This document shows, piece after piece, positions 24,472 through 32,835 of a stretch of 64,000 nucleotides of DNA. Positions within the stretch are counted from its first letter, which is position 1. The number at the start of each line of letters is the position of its first letter. Source of the stretch: CAVTJL01 sp963735065 (GTDB taxonomy: Bacteria; Pseudomonadota; Alphaproteobacteria; Geminicoccales; Geminicoccaceae). The DNA is taken from assembly GCA_963735065.1 (NCBI GenBank), contig CAVTJL010000007.1:186001-250000 (forward strand). The letters run 5' to 3'. Under the pieces are notes generated by a model. That model was given only the letters and a program-made list of their open reading frames with translations. It made no database searches and was not told where the DNA came from. A program made the translations under genes and the position numbers.

Positions 24472-25953
24472 TCAACGAAAGGCCGGCTCGTCGAAGCTCC
24501 TGAGCTTTCTCGAGTGCAGCCGATCCGGGCCCTGCTCCCTGAGGATGCGGATGGCCTCGAGGCCGATCGCCAGATGCTGGCTGATGCGCTCGCGATAGAA
24601 CTGGTTGGCCATGCCCTTGAGCTTGAGCTCGCCGTGCAGGGGCTTGTCGGAGACGCACAGCAGCGTGCCGTAGGGCACGCGAAAGCGGAAGCCGTTGGTG
24701 GCGATGGTGGCGCTCTCCATGTCGACGGCGATGGCGCGCGACTGGTTGAGCCGCTCGTAGAGCTCGTCGTAGCGCAGCTCCCAGTTCCGGTTGGCGGTCG
24801 AAGCGACCGTGCCGGTGCGCATCCGCGTCTTGAGGTCGAGGCCTTCGAGGCCGGTGACGCGCACCACCGCCTCCTGAAGCGCCACCTGCACCTCGGCGAT
24901 GGGCGGCACCGGCACGAAGCTCGGAACCTCCTGGTCCAGGACATGGTCCTCGCGGACATAGCCGTGGGCCAGCACATAGTCGCCCAGGCGCTGGCTGCGT
25001 CTGAGGCCGGCGCAGTGCCCGAGCATCAGCCAGCAATGTGGCCTGAGAACCGCCACATGGTCGGTGATGGTGCGCGCGTTGCTGGGCCCCACCCCGATAT
25101 TGATCATCGTGACACCGCGGCCGTCGGGCCGCGTCAGGTGATAGGCGGGCATCTGCGGCGCGTGCTCGGGGGCCTCGCCGCTCGGGCCGAGATGGCTGAG
25201 CTGGGGGTTGGGCGTCAGCACGTCGCCCGGCTCGATCAGCCGGTCATACTCGTTGCCGGCCTCCACCTCGCGCCGCCCATGCTCAAGAAAGTGGTCGACA
25301 TAGCGCTGATAGTTGGTGAGCAGCACGAAGCGCTGGAAATGCTCGGGCTGCGTGCCGGTATAGTGGTGCAGCCGATGCAGGCTGTAGTCGACCCGCTCGG
25401 CCGTGAAGAGCGCCAGCGGCGCCGGCTCGCTCCTCGCACCGCGCCAGGTGCCGTTGGCGATCGAATCGTCCGTCATGCTGAGATCGGGCATGGCGAAGTG
25501 GTACTGAAGCTCGTGCAGCCGCTCCCTCGGGATCTCGCTCGTCACCGCGTCGACGACGAAGGGCAAGGGAATCTGCCGCCGGCTGATCCCCACCACGATC
25601 GGCACGCGGTGGTTGGCGAGAAGAATGCCGAGCTGCGTCCTGTAGTAGTCGCCGAAGAGCGTCGGCCGCGTCAGCGTGGTGCCGTAGAGGCCAGGGTCGT
25701 GCAGCACGCCATAGGCGAGCCGGCCGTCGAGGTTGAGGTCCTTGGGCGCCAGCTGGACGCCGAGGAAGGGGTAGCAGGCGTCGGGCCTGCGACCCGCGCT
25801 GCCCGTCTTGACGAACCGCTCGAAGGCGGTCCTCAGCCGCTCGCAGGCGGCGGCATAGTGCTCGGAGAGGCGTGCCACCGCCTTCTCCGGATCCGCGAAC
25901 AGCTCCGGCTCGCGGACTCCGCAGGCGGCAAAGGCTTCGATGGGCGATGTCAT
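24472..25953 (-). CDS. amn: AMP nucleosidase
   Basis: A 493-residue protein with the N-terminal AMP nucleosidase domain (ERLRTAFERFVKTG...CYPFLGVQLAPKDLNLDGRLAYG) and a C-terminal nucleoside phosphorylase-like domain (MINIGVGPSNARTITDHVAVLRPHCWLMLGHCAGLR; AVDMESATIATNGFRF, which supplies the ribose-binding Met-Glu pair). It hydrolyses AMP to adenine and ribose 5-phosphate, adjusting adenylate pools. It is convergent with flp, with a 16-base gap. Confidence 0.95.
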   Translation of the reverse strand: MTSPIEAFAACGVREPELFADPEKAVARLSEHYAAACERLRTAFERFVKTGSAGRRPDACYPFLGVQLAPKDLNLDGRLAYGVLHDPGLYGTTLTRPTLFGDYYRTQLGILLANHRVPIVVGISRRQIPLPFVVDAVTSEIPRERLHELQYHFAMPDLSMTDDSIANGTWRGARSEPAPLALFTAERVDYSLHRLHHYTGTQPEHFQRFVLLTNYQRYVDHFLEHGRREVEAGNEYDRLIEPGDVLTPNPQLSHLGPSGEAPEHAPQMPAYHLTRPDGRGVTMINIGVGPSNARTITDHVAVLRPHCWLMLGHCAGLRRSQRLGDYVLAHGYVREDHVLDQEVPSFVPVPPIAEVQVALQEAVVRVTGLEGLDLKTRMRTGTVASTANRNWELRYDELYERLNQSRAIAVDMESATIATNGFRFRVPYGTLLCVSDKPLHGELKLKGMANQFYRERISQHLAIGLEAIRILREQGPDRLHSRKLRSFDEPAFR

Positions 25954-26048
25954 GGCTCGGGCGCGATCACGCTGTGCATCGAGTGGGCCGAAGAGAACTC
26001 CAGCGCGGGCCGCGGGTCCAGCGCCACGTGGCCGTCGCGCATCCCGGA

Positions 26049-27182
26049 TCAGTCCAGCGTCTGACGATAGCGATTGAGCGCGATGACCGAGGCCGCGCCA
26101 AGAAACAGCAGAAGCGGCCAGATGTCGGGCCAGATGTCCGCGACGCCCGTGCCCTTCAGCATGATGCCCCGGACGATGCGCAGAAAGTGCGTGAGCGGCA
26201 GGACCTCGCCGATCGCCTGCGCCCAGCCGGGCATGCCGCGGAACGGAAACATGAACCCCGAGAGCAGCATCGAGGGAAGAAAGAAGAAGAAGGTCATCTG
26301 CATCGCCTGGAGCTGATTGCGGGCCAGCGTCGAGAAGGTGAAGCCCACGGCGAGGTTGGCGATGATGTAGACGAGGAGTGCGACAGACAGAAGGCCGAGC
26401 GAGCCCAGCATCGGCACGGCGAAAAGAAAGCGCGCGGCCAGCAGCACCAGGACGACCTGCAGGTAGCCGACCATCACATAGGGCAGGATCTTGCCCAGCA
26501 TCACCTCGGCCGGACGCAGCGGCATCGCCATGAGGTTCTCCATGGTCCCGCGCTCGGTCTCGCGGGTCACGGCGAGCGCGGTCATCAGCACCATGGTCAT
26601 GGTCAAAATGACGCCCAGAAGCCCCGGCACGATATTGTAGGCGGTGATGCCCTCCGGGTTGTAGCGCTTCTGGATCTCGATGCCGAAGGGCGGGTCGGTG
26701 GCGGCGAGCGGCGCCAGCGGCCCCTTGAGGTCGTGGCGAAGCGCCACGCTGCCCATGCGGTTGAGGGCGGCCACGGCATTGCCCGTCGCGACGGGATCGC
26801 TCGCATCGACCTCCATCAAGACGTCCGGATGCTCGCCGCGCAGAAGCTTTCGGCTGAAATCGTCCGGGATGGTGAGGACGAACATCACCTTGCCCTGGTC
26901 GAGCGCCGCCTCGCCCTCGGCCTCGCTCCGGACGTGCCGGACGATGTCGAAATAGCCGGAGTTGGCCAAGGCCGCGACGAGCGAGCGCGCGTAGGGGCTC
27001 GGGTCGCGGATCTGGACCGCCGTCGGCAGATGCTTCGGATCACTGTTGATCGCGTAGCCGAAAAGCAGGAGCTGGATGATTGGGATGCCGACGATCATGC
27101 CGAAGGTGAGGCGGTCGCGGCGCATCTGGATGAGCTCTTTCAGCATCATCGCGATGACGCGGCCGGGCTGTGGCAGTCGCAC
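26049..27182 (-). CDS. ABC-2 type exporter permease
   Basis: A 377-residue protein from the GTG at 27182; an ATG at 27149 is also possible. It has an N-terminal membrane helix (MIVGIPIIQLLLFGYAIN), a large periplasmic domain of about 150 residues and five C-terminal membrane helices. The segment TRETERGTMENLMAMPLRPAEVMLGKILPY is the ABC-2 signature. It resembles E. coli YhhJ/YbhR. It begins 4 bases after the ATPase stop, so it is the last gene of the tetR-hlyD-ABC-permease operon. One permease alone implies a homodimer. Confidence 0.92.
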   Translation of the reverse strand: MRLPQPGRVIAMMLKELIQMRRDRLTFGMIVGIPIIQLLLFGYAINSDPKHLPTAVQIRDPSPYARSLVAALANSGYFDIVRHVRSEAEGEAALDQGKVMFVLTIPDDFSRKLLRGEHPDVLMEVDASDPVATGNAVAALNRMGSVALRHDLKGPLAPLAATDPPFGIEIQKRYNPEGITAYNIVPGLLGVILTMTMVLMTALAVTRETERGTMENLMAMPLRPAEVMLGKILPYVMVGYLQVVLVLLAARFLFAVPMLGSLGLLSVALLVYIIANLAVGFTFSTLARNQLQAMQMTFFFFLPSMLLSGFMFPFRGMPGWAQAIGEVLPLTHFLRIVRGIMLKGTGVADIWPDIWPLLLFLGAASVIALNRYRQTLD

Positions 27183-27186
27183 GGTC

Positions 27187-28110
27187 TCAGGCCCGGCCGC
27201 GGAACGGCGCCATGAGGTGGATGAAGATGTCCTCGAGCGAGGGGCTGGTCGCCTCGGCGGTGAGGTGTCGATCGTCGCGGCACTCGGCCACCGCGCGCTC
27301 CACCAGCGCCCGATCGGTGCCGCTGACGTGGAGGCTGGCGCCGAAGAGCGCCGTCTGGACGCCCTCCATGGCATGGAGCCGGGCGCTCAGCTCGCGGACG
27401 CCCGCGCCGGTGATCCGGTAGGTGGTGAGCCCGGCGCCCTCGATCACCTCGGCCACCGTGCCACGGGCGAGGATCGTGCCGTAGGCGAGATAGACGATGC
27501 GGTCGCAGCGCTCCGCCTCGTCCATGTAGTGGGTCGAGACGAGGACCGTGATGCCTTTGCCGGCGAGCTTGTGGATCTCCTCCCAGAAGTCGCGCCGGGC
27601 CTGCGGGTCGACGCCGGCGGTGGGCTCGTCGAGCAGCAAGAGCAGGGGCTCGTGCATCATGCAGGCGGCAAGGGCCAGGCGCTGCTTCCAGCCCCCGGAG
27701 AGGTGGCCCGCGAGCTGGCCCTGTCGCTCGGCCAGGCCGAGGCTGGCGAGCGTGCCGTCGACCCGCGCTCGACGCTCGGGCAGGCCGTAGAGCCGCGCCA
27801 CGAAGTCCAGGTTCTCGCGGATCGTCAGGTCTTCATAGAAGCTGAAGCGCTGCGTCATGTAGCCCACCTGGCGGCGGATGGCCTCGGTGTCCTTGACGAT
27901 GTCGAGGCCGAGGCAGGTGCCGCTGCCCCCGTCCGGGCGCAGAAGGCCGCAGAGCATGCGGATGGTGGTGGTCTTGCCGCTGCCGTTCGGGCCCAGAAAG
28001 CCCCACACCTGCCCTGCCGGCACCTCGATCGAGAAGTCCTTGACCACCTCCCGGCCGCCGAAGCGCTTCGTCAGGCCCTGGGCATGGATGGCGAGGGATT
28101 CACGGCTCAT
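27187..28110 (-). CDS. ABC transporter ATP-binding protein (ABC-2 exporter)
   Basis: From the ATG at 28110 there are 307 residues with Walker A GPNGSGKTT, the Q-loop YMTQRFSFYEDLT, signature LSGGWKQRLALA, Walker B LLLLDEPTAGVD and the H-loop STHYMDEAE. It is a single nucleotide-binding domain, whereas E. coli YbhF has two in tandem. Its ATG overlaps the HlyD stop by 4 bases. It energises export by the adjacent permease. Confidence 0.94.
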   Translation of the reverse strand: MSRESLAIHAQGLTKRFGGREVVKDFSIEVPAGQVWGFLGPNGSGKTTTIRMLCGLLRPDGGSGTCLGLDIVKDTEAIRRQVGYMTQRFSFYEDLTIRENLDFVARLYGLPERRARVDGTLASLGLAERQGQLAGHLSGGWKQRLALAACMMHEPLLLLLDEPTAGVDPQARRDFWEEIHKLAGKGITVLVSTHYMDEAERCDRIVYLAYGTILARGTVAEVIEGAGLTTYRITGAGVRELSARLHAMEGVQTALFGASLHVSGTDRALVERAVAECRDDRHLTAEATSPSLEDIFIHLMAPFRGRA

Positions 28111-29051
28111 GGCAGGCTGACATCGACGGGCTGCCCAGGACGCAGCGGCGAGCCCGCGGGCAGCCTCGCCTCGACCATCAAGGCGAGCTTCTGGCGCGCC
28201 TGGACGCTGTAGATCACCGGCGGCGTGAACTCGACGTCGGTGGCGATGAAGCTCACCCGGGCCTTGAGCCCGGACGGGCAGCCGTCGCAGGTGACCGGAA
28301 CCTCGCGCCCGGGCTCCAGGCCCGTCAGCCGGGCCTGCGGCACGAAGAAGCGCACCTTGAGCGCGTCGGGTGGCAGGATGCGCAGCACGGGCCCGTCGGC
28401 CGGGGCATACTCGCCCGTACGCCGCACCACCTCCTCGACCCGGCCCGCGACACGGCTCGTCACGCTGCGCTGGTCGAGCCGCCACTGCGCCTCGACGAGC
28501 TGTGCCTCCAGCTGCTGCACATGCGCCTGCTGCGCCTTGATCTGATCGTCGCGCGCCGGCAGCCGCGCGATCGCGATGTCGGCCTCCAGCTCGTCGATCC
28601 TGGCCTGCAGCATGTCACGGTTCATCCGTGCCTCCTGCATGCCGCGGCGGGCGCCGGCATTGGTCTGGACGAGCTTCTCGTTGCGCTGCAGCTCGGTCGT
28701 GGCAAAGACGAGCTGCGCATTGGCCTCCGCCAGCTGCGCCTGGATGGCATCGATCTCGGGCGGCCGCTTACCCGTCAGGAGATCGCCCAGCGTAGCCTCG
28801 GCCGCGGCGAGCTCGGCCTTGGCGGCATCGCGGGCCGCCTGCTCCTCGGTGGGATCGAGACGGAACAGCAGCTCGTTCGGATGGACGGTGTCCCCCTCCT
28901 GCACCGCCACCTGATCGAGCCAGCCAGCCGAGGGAGCGGCCACGATGACATACTCGCCCTCGACATAGCCTTGGACCGGCGCATCGGCGCTCTTGCCGTC
29001 GCACGCGACGAGCAGGAGGCCTGCGAGCGCCGCGGCCGCAGCCGACCTCAT
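28107..29051 (-). CDS. HlyD family periplasmic adaptor, probable lipoprotein
   Basis: A 314-residue protein starting at the ATG at 29051, which overlaps the TetR stop (ATGA) and follows GGAGG. The N-terminus MRSAAAAALAGLLLVACDG has a lipobox (LVAC), so it is probably lipid-anchored. A split biotinyl-lipoyl-like domain flanks a long coiled-coil hairpin (AKAELAAAEATLGDLL through QLEAQLVEAQWRLDQ), followed by a beta-barrel domain. It links the ABC exporter to an outer-membrane channel such as TolC. It is similar to YbhG. Confidence 0.93.
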   Translation of the reverse strand: MRSAAAAALAGLLLVACDGKSADAPVQGYVEGEYVIVAAPSAGWLDQVAVQEGDTVHPNELLFRLDPTEEQAARDAAKAELAAAEATLGDLLTGKRPPEIDAIQAQLAEANAQLVFATTELQRNEKLVQTNAGARRGMQEARMNRDMLQARIDELEADIAIARLPARDDQIKAQQAHVQQLEAQLVEAQWRLDQRSVTSRVAGRVEEVVRRTGEYAPADGPVLRILPPDALKVRFFVPQARLTGLEPGREVPVTCDGCPSGLKARVSFIATDVEFTPPVIYSVQARQKLALMVEARLPAGSPLRPGQPVDVSLP

Positions 29052-29701
29052 CGCCCCGCCTCCGTGTTGGTAGGCACAGCGATGCCGTGCAGCAGCGCCT
29101 CGGCATGCGCGGCCATGAAGGCCGCGGCATCGAACGGCTCCTCGTCGAAACGCGCGAAGCAGGTCTGCCAGATCGAGAACAGCAGGAAGGGCGCGATGCA
29201 CAGGCGCGCGGTGATGGCGGGATCGACCGCCCGGAACTCGCCTCGCTCGATGCCGCGTGCCACGACCTTGGCGAGCAGGCCGAGGCCGCGGTCGATCACG
29301 CGCCGCCGATAGCGCTCGGCAAAGGCCGGGAAGTTCGATGCCTCGGCGATGACCAGCTTGGGAAAGGCCGAGAGCCGCCCTTCCCGCATCAGCCCCCCCA
29401 TGAGATCGAAAATGCGCCGGAGAAGCGCCTCGGTGGTGCCCGGCCATTCCGCGACGAGCTGCTCGAGACGCTCGACATTGGGCAGCAGCGCCGTGTCGAT
29501 CAGCGCCTCGAGGAGGGCCTCCTTGCTCGGAAAGTAGAGGTAGAGCGTGCCCTTCCCGACGCCTGCCCTGGCAGCGATCTCCTCCAGCCGCGCCGCGCTG
29601 AAGCCCTTCTCGGTAAAGACCTCGAAGGCGGCGTCCAAAAGCTCCTGCGGGCGCGCCTCCTTGCGCCGCCGTCGCGGCCTCGTCTCGGGTTGATGGCTCA
29701 C
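29048..29701 (-). CDS. TetR/AcrR family repressor of the HlyD-ABC exporter operon
   Basis: A 217-residue regulator. The helix-turn-helix ARLEEIAARAGVGKGTLYLYFPSKEALLEAL lies at about residues 38-68, after a basic N-terminus (PRRRRKEARPQELLDAAFEVF). The C-terminal ligand domain resembles the CecR/YbhR type. The gene is first in its operon, and a perfect 22-base palindrome lies 11 bases before its start, consistent with autorepression and induction by a toxic ligand. Confidence 0.93.
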   Translation of the reverse strand: MSHQPETRPRRRRKEARPQELLDAAFEVFTEKGFSAARLEEIAARAGVGKGTLYLYFPSKEALLEALIDTALLPNVERLEQLVAEWPGTTEALLRRIFDLMGGLMREGRLSAFPKLVIAEASNFPAFAERYRRRVIDRGLGLLAKVVARGIERGEFRAVDPAITARLCIAPFLLFSIWQTCFARFDEEPFDAAAFMAAHAEALLHGIAVPTNTEAGR

Positions 29702-29711
29702 GGCAACCTCT

Positions 29712-29733
29712 ACTGACTGACCAGTCAGTCAGT
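29712..29733. promoter_or_regulatory. TetR-type operator palindrome
   Basis: Two perfect 10-base arms (ACTGACTGAC and GTCAGTCAGT) flank a 2-base CA centre. The core, TGACTGAC-CA-GTCAGTCA, has the form seen at many TetR/AcrR operators. It sits between the divergent tetR operon (start 29701) and ribB (start 29824), so it could affect both. Confidence 0.8.
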
Positions 29734-29823
29734 TATGTGCTCATGGCGGTGGAGGCAAGCCCGCGTGACGCGCCTGCGGCGATCTGGCAAAAGACGCCAC
29801 GCCAGCGGGGACGGGAACAGCGC

Positions 29824-30933
29824 ATGAGCGGGAGCGAGCAGCCAGTGGCCGGCCAACTCGATCGGATCGAGGCGGCGATCGAGGCCATCGGCCGAGGCGA
29901 CATGATCGTCGTCGTGGACGACGAGGATCGCGAGAACGAGGGTGACCTCATCATGGCGGCCGAGGCGGCGACGCCCGAGAAGGTGGCCTTCATGATCCGC
30001 CACACGAGCGGGATACTCTGCGCGCCGGTAACGGCCACCGAGGCGCGCCGCCTGCGGCTCGACCCGATGGTGACGATGAACGACGCGCCGCTCGGCACCG
30101 CCTTCACGGTCTCGGTCGACTTCCGCCACGGGCTCACCACCGGCATCTCGGCCGACGAGCGCTGCGCCACGATCCGGGCGCTGGCCAACCCCAACAGCGG
30201 TGCGGACGACTTCGTCCGCCCGGGCCACGTCTTTCCCCTCATCGCTCGCGAGGGCGGCGTGCTGATCCGCTCGGGCCATACCGAGGCCGGCACGGACCTC
30301 GCCCGCCTTGCCGGGCGCAAGCCCGTGGGTCTCCTGGCCGAGCTCGTCAACGACGACGGCACGGTGAAGCGCGGGCCCGACGTTCTGGCCTTCGCCCGCC
30401 AGCATGGGCTGACGATCGTCTCGGTGGCCCAGCTCATCGCCTATCGCCAGCAGCGCGAGCGCCTGGTCGAGCGGCACGCGGAGCTCACCGTCCAGACCGT
30501 CATCGGACCGGCCCGCGGCATCGTCTACGGCACGCGTTTCGATCAGGTTCAGCACCTGGCCATCGTCTACGGCACGCTCGCCGACGGCAGGGACGTGCCC
30601 GTCCGACTGCATCGCGAGGACATCATTCGCGACGTGTTCGGCGCCCGTGAGGCGCTGACCCGTGTCTTCGAGCGCTTCGAGCGCGAGGGCCGCGGCGTCC
30701 TCGTCTATCTGCGCGAGGGAACGGCCGGCGTGCCGGCGACGAGCTTCCAGGAGGAGACGACCGCGAGCGAGGTGAGCCGGCTCAACGTCTGGCGCGACAT
30801 CGGACTAGGCGCGCAGATCCTGAAAGACCTTGGCATCACCTCGATCCGCCTCCTGGCCACCTCCAACCGCCGCTATGTGGCCGTCGAGGGCTTCGGCATC
30901 ACCATCGCCGGCACCGACATCATCGACAGCTGA
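29824..30933 (+). CDS. ribB: 3,4-dihydroxy-2-butanone 4-phosphate synthase with a degenerate GTP cyclohydrolase II domain
   Basis: From the ATG at 29824 there are 369 residues. The first 205 or so are a complete DHBP synthase: the DDEDRENEGDLIMAAE metal and substrate motif (32-47) and RSGHTEAGTDLARLAG. The rest aligns with GTP cyclohydrolase II (VRLHREDIIRDVFG; GVLVYLREG; NVWRDIGLGAQILKDLGI; LLATSNRRY) but the zinc-binding CxTGDxxxSxxCxC motif is absent, so the second domain should not open GTP. Such hybrids are known in alphaproteobacteria. A true RibA is encoded at 51661-52824. The frame continues upstream to 29737 across the TetR operator, but that extension is not conserved. Confidence 0.93.
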   Translation: MSGSEQPVAGQLDRIEAAIEAIGRGDMIVVVDDEDRENEGDLIMAAEAATPEKVAFMIRHTSGILCAPVTATEARRLRLDPMVTMNDAPLGTAFTVSVDFRHGLTTGISADERCATIRALANPNSGADDFVRPGHVFPLIAREGGVLIRSGHTEAGTDLARLAGRKPVGLLAELVNDDGTVKRGPDVLAFARQHGLTIVSVAQLIAYRQQRERLVERHAELTVQTVIGPARGIVYGTRFDQVQHLAIVYGTLADGRDVPVRLHREDIIRDVFGAREALTRVFERFEREGRGVLVYLREGTAGVPATSFQEETTASEVSRLNVWRDIGLGAQILKDLGITSIRLLATSNRRYVAVEGFGITIAGTDIIDS

Positions 30934-31061
30934 GCGCCGACGGGCCCTGGCTCCGCGGGCCCCGACCGCCTTGTGACATTCATCGCATCCCGCTCCTCGT
31001 CCTACGCCCATGATCCCTTCGCCCACGCAGATCCTGCGACCGGACGAAGGGACAGGACGAC

Positions 31062-31745
31062 ATGCCGAGCGTCGATCCCGTCGAGGCCATCGGCTATCTG
31101 GCGGCCGGCCTCGTCTTCTCGGCCTTCTATGCGAAAAAGATGCTGTCCCTGCGGGCGATCGCGATAGGCAGCAACATCGCGTTCATTCTTTACGGCTACC
31201 AGAAGGACCTTACCCCCGTCCTGATCCTGCACGCCGTTCTTCTGCCACTCAATGTGCAGCGGCTTCTGGAGCTTCGCCGTGTCCTGCGGCGGCTCGCGCG
31301 CGCACGGGACCGCACGGGCCCGGCGAGAGCCCTGCTGCCGCTCATGGCCCGCTCGCGCATCAAGGCTGGCCGCGTGCTCTTCCAGCCGGGCGACGCGGGC
31401 GACCGGGTCTTCTGCGTTGTTCGCGGGACACTCATGGTCCCCGAGCTCGACCTGCGGCTTGCGCCGGGCGATCTCCTGGGCGTGAGCGGGCTCTTCGCGA
31501 GCCCGCCCAGCCGGCTGGCAACGGTCGTCGCCGAGACGGACTGCGAGCTGGGCTTCCTCACGCGCGAGAAGCTGCTCGATCTCTGCGCCCGCGACCCGGC
31601 GCTGGCCTTCGCCCTGACCGCACACGTCGTAGGCCGCCTCGCCCGCCGTCGCGAGCCGCCGGCAGGGGCTCGCGGCCCAGGGAGGCGGTCTGGAGACGTT
31701 CCACCCGGTTGGCGTGGGGCCGCCAATGAGCGCCTCAGCGCCTGA
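31062..31745 (+). CDS. Membrane-anchored cyclic-nucleotide-binding domain protein (YgjV-like plus cNMP)
   Basis: A 227-residue protein with two parts. Residues 1-70 form three hydrophobic helices (EAIGYLAAGLVFSAFYA; LRAIAIGSNIAFILYGY; LTPVLILHAVLLPLNVQRLLEL) like the YgjV/Imp inner-membrane family. Residues 90-200 form a CRP-type cyclic-nucleotide-binding beta-roll (IKAGRVLFQPGDAGDRVFCVVRGTLMV...LAPGDLLGVSGLFASPPSRLATVVAETDCELGFLTREKLLDL). There is no DNA-binding domain. The phosphate cassette retains an Arg (SRLAT) but lacks the usual Glu of the FGE motif, so ligand binding is uncertain. The output is unknown. Confidence 0.85.
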   Translation: MPSVDPVEAIGYLAAGLVFSAFYAKKMLSLRAIAIGSNIAFILYGYQKDLTPVLILHAVLLPLNVQRLLELRRVLRRLARARDRTGPARALLPLMARSRIKAGRVLFQPGDAGDRVFCVVRGTLMVPELDLRLAPGDLLGVSGLFASPPSRLATVVAETDCELGFLTREKLLDLCARDPALAFALTAHVVGRLARRREPPAGARGPGRRSGDVPPGWRGAANERLSA

Positions 31746-31770
31746 GTCGGTCCCGCGCGCCGCGTTGAGC

Positions 31771-32724
31771 TCACGCCTCGGCGCTGTCCGGTGCGTCGCC
31801 GGCGGGTTCGCGGGACGCGCCACCACCAAGTAGCGAGATGCCCATCGACCCACCGATGATCGCCGCGGTGGCGAGCAGAGCGAGCCAGGTCGGCACCTCC
31901 CACAGATCCTCGACCAGCAGCTTGGCGCCGATCAGCACGAGCAGAAGCGAGAGGCCGTGCTTCAGATAGCGGAACCGGCGGATGATACCGGCAAGCGCGA
32001 AGAAGAGCGCCCTCAGGCCCAGCACCGCCATGATGTTGCTGGAGTAGACGATGAAGGCATCCCTCGTCACGCCGAACACGGCTGGGATGCTGTCGAGCGC
32101 GAAGATGAGGTCGGTGGTCTCGACCATGAGCAGCGCGAGCAGAAGCGGCGTGCCCTTCCAGACGCCCTGCTTCCGGCTGAGGAACCGGCTGCCGTCATAG
32201 CTCCCGCTGATCCAGGCGCGGCCGCGCAGGAAGCGATAGATGCGGTTGTCCTGAAGATCGCCCATCTCGCCGCCCGACCACAGCATCCGCACCCCGGTAA
32301 GGACGAGAAAGGCGCCGAACAGATAGAGCATCCACGAGAACGCGTCGATGAGCCCGATGCCGGCGAGGATCAGGCTGCCGCGCATCACCATGGCGCCGAG
32401 CACACCCCAGAAGAGGACATGGTATCGCTCCTCGCGGGGTACCGAGAGCGCGCCGAAGAGCAGCGAGATCACGAAGATGTTGTCGAGGGAGAGGCTCTTC
32501 TCGATCAGATAGCCGGCAAGGAAGGCGACGGCGACGCCACCGCCCTCGAGCCAGCCGAGGCCCGCGGCGAAGAGAAGCGCCAGCAGAATGTAACCGCCCG
32601 ATTGAAGCAGGGCCGCACGTGCTCGGATCTCCTGCGGCCGACGGTGCAGCAGGCCGAGATCGAGGGCCAGGAGCGCGACGACCCCTGCATTGAAGCCCAC
32701 CCACAGCCCGATCGAGGCCTGCAA
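31771..32724 (-). CDS. TerC/Alx family integral membrane protein
   Basis: I favour the TTG at 32724, preceded by GGGAG, giving 317 residues (LQASIGLWVGFNAGVVALLALDLGLLHRR). A longer start with ATG at 32775 is possible. There are eight or nine predicted membrane helices with the TerC signatures YLIEKSLSLDNIFVISLLF and LLALLMVETTDLIFALDSIPAVFGVT, which hold conserved acidic residues. The family exports manganese or is linked to tellurite resistance and metal loading of secreted proteins. It is convergent with the cNMP-domain gene and follows the helicase gene on the same strand. Confidence 0.92.
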   Translation of the reverse strand: MQASIGLWVGFNAGVVALLALDLGLLHRRPQEIRARAALLQSGGYILLALLFAAGLGWLEGGGVAVAFLAGYLIEKSLSLDNIFVISLLFGALSVPREERYHVLFWGVLGAMVMRGSLILAGIGLIDAFSWMLYLFGAFLVLTGVRMLWSGGEMGDLQDNRIYRFLRGRAWISGSYDGSRFLSRKQGVWKGTPLLLALLMVETTDLIFALDSIPAVFGVTRDAFIVYSSNIMAVLGLRALFFALAGIIRRFRYLKHGLSLLLVLIGAKLLVEDLWEVPTWLALLATAAIIGGSMGISLLGGGASREPAGDAPDSAEA

Positions 32725-32835
32725 ACCCTGCTCCCGGCAACCAGTGGCTGCCGAGGCGAACGGCCACGACGGCATCGATGTTCCAGGGCAGGCAGCGAGC
32801 GACAGAGGTGACGGACACACCTGCCCCGGCAGCGG

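Noticed and set aside
28111..29447. Long N-terminal extensions of the ABC ATPase and HlyD frames
   Set aside because: The extensions overlay neighbouring genes in other frames. Coupled ATGA starts at 28110 and 29051 fit the operon.
29734..29823. FMN riboswitch upstream of ribB
   Set aside because: The leader is under 100 bases and shows none of the conserved RFN-element segments.
30934..30985. GGGCCC...GGGCCC palindromic segment after ribB as a terminator
   Set aside because: Only six base pairs with no T-run; chance occurrence is likely at this GC content.
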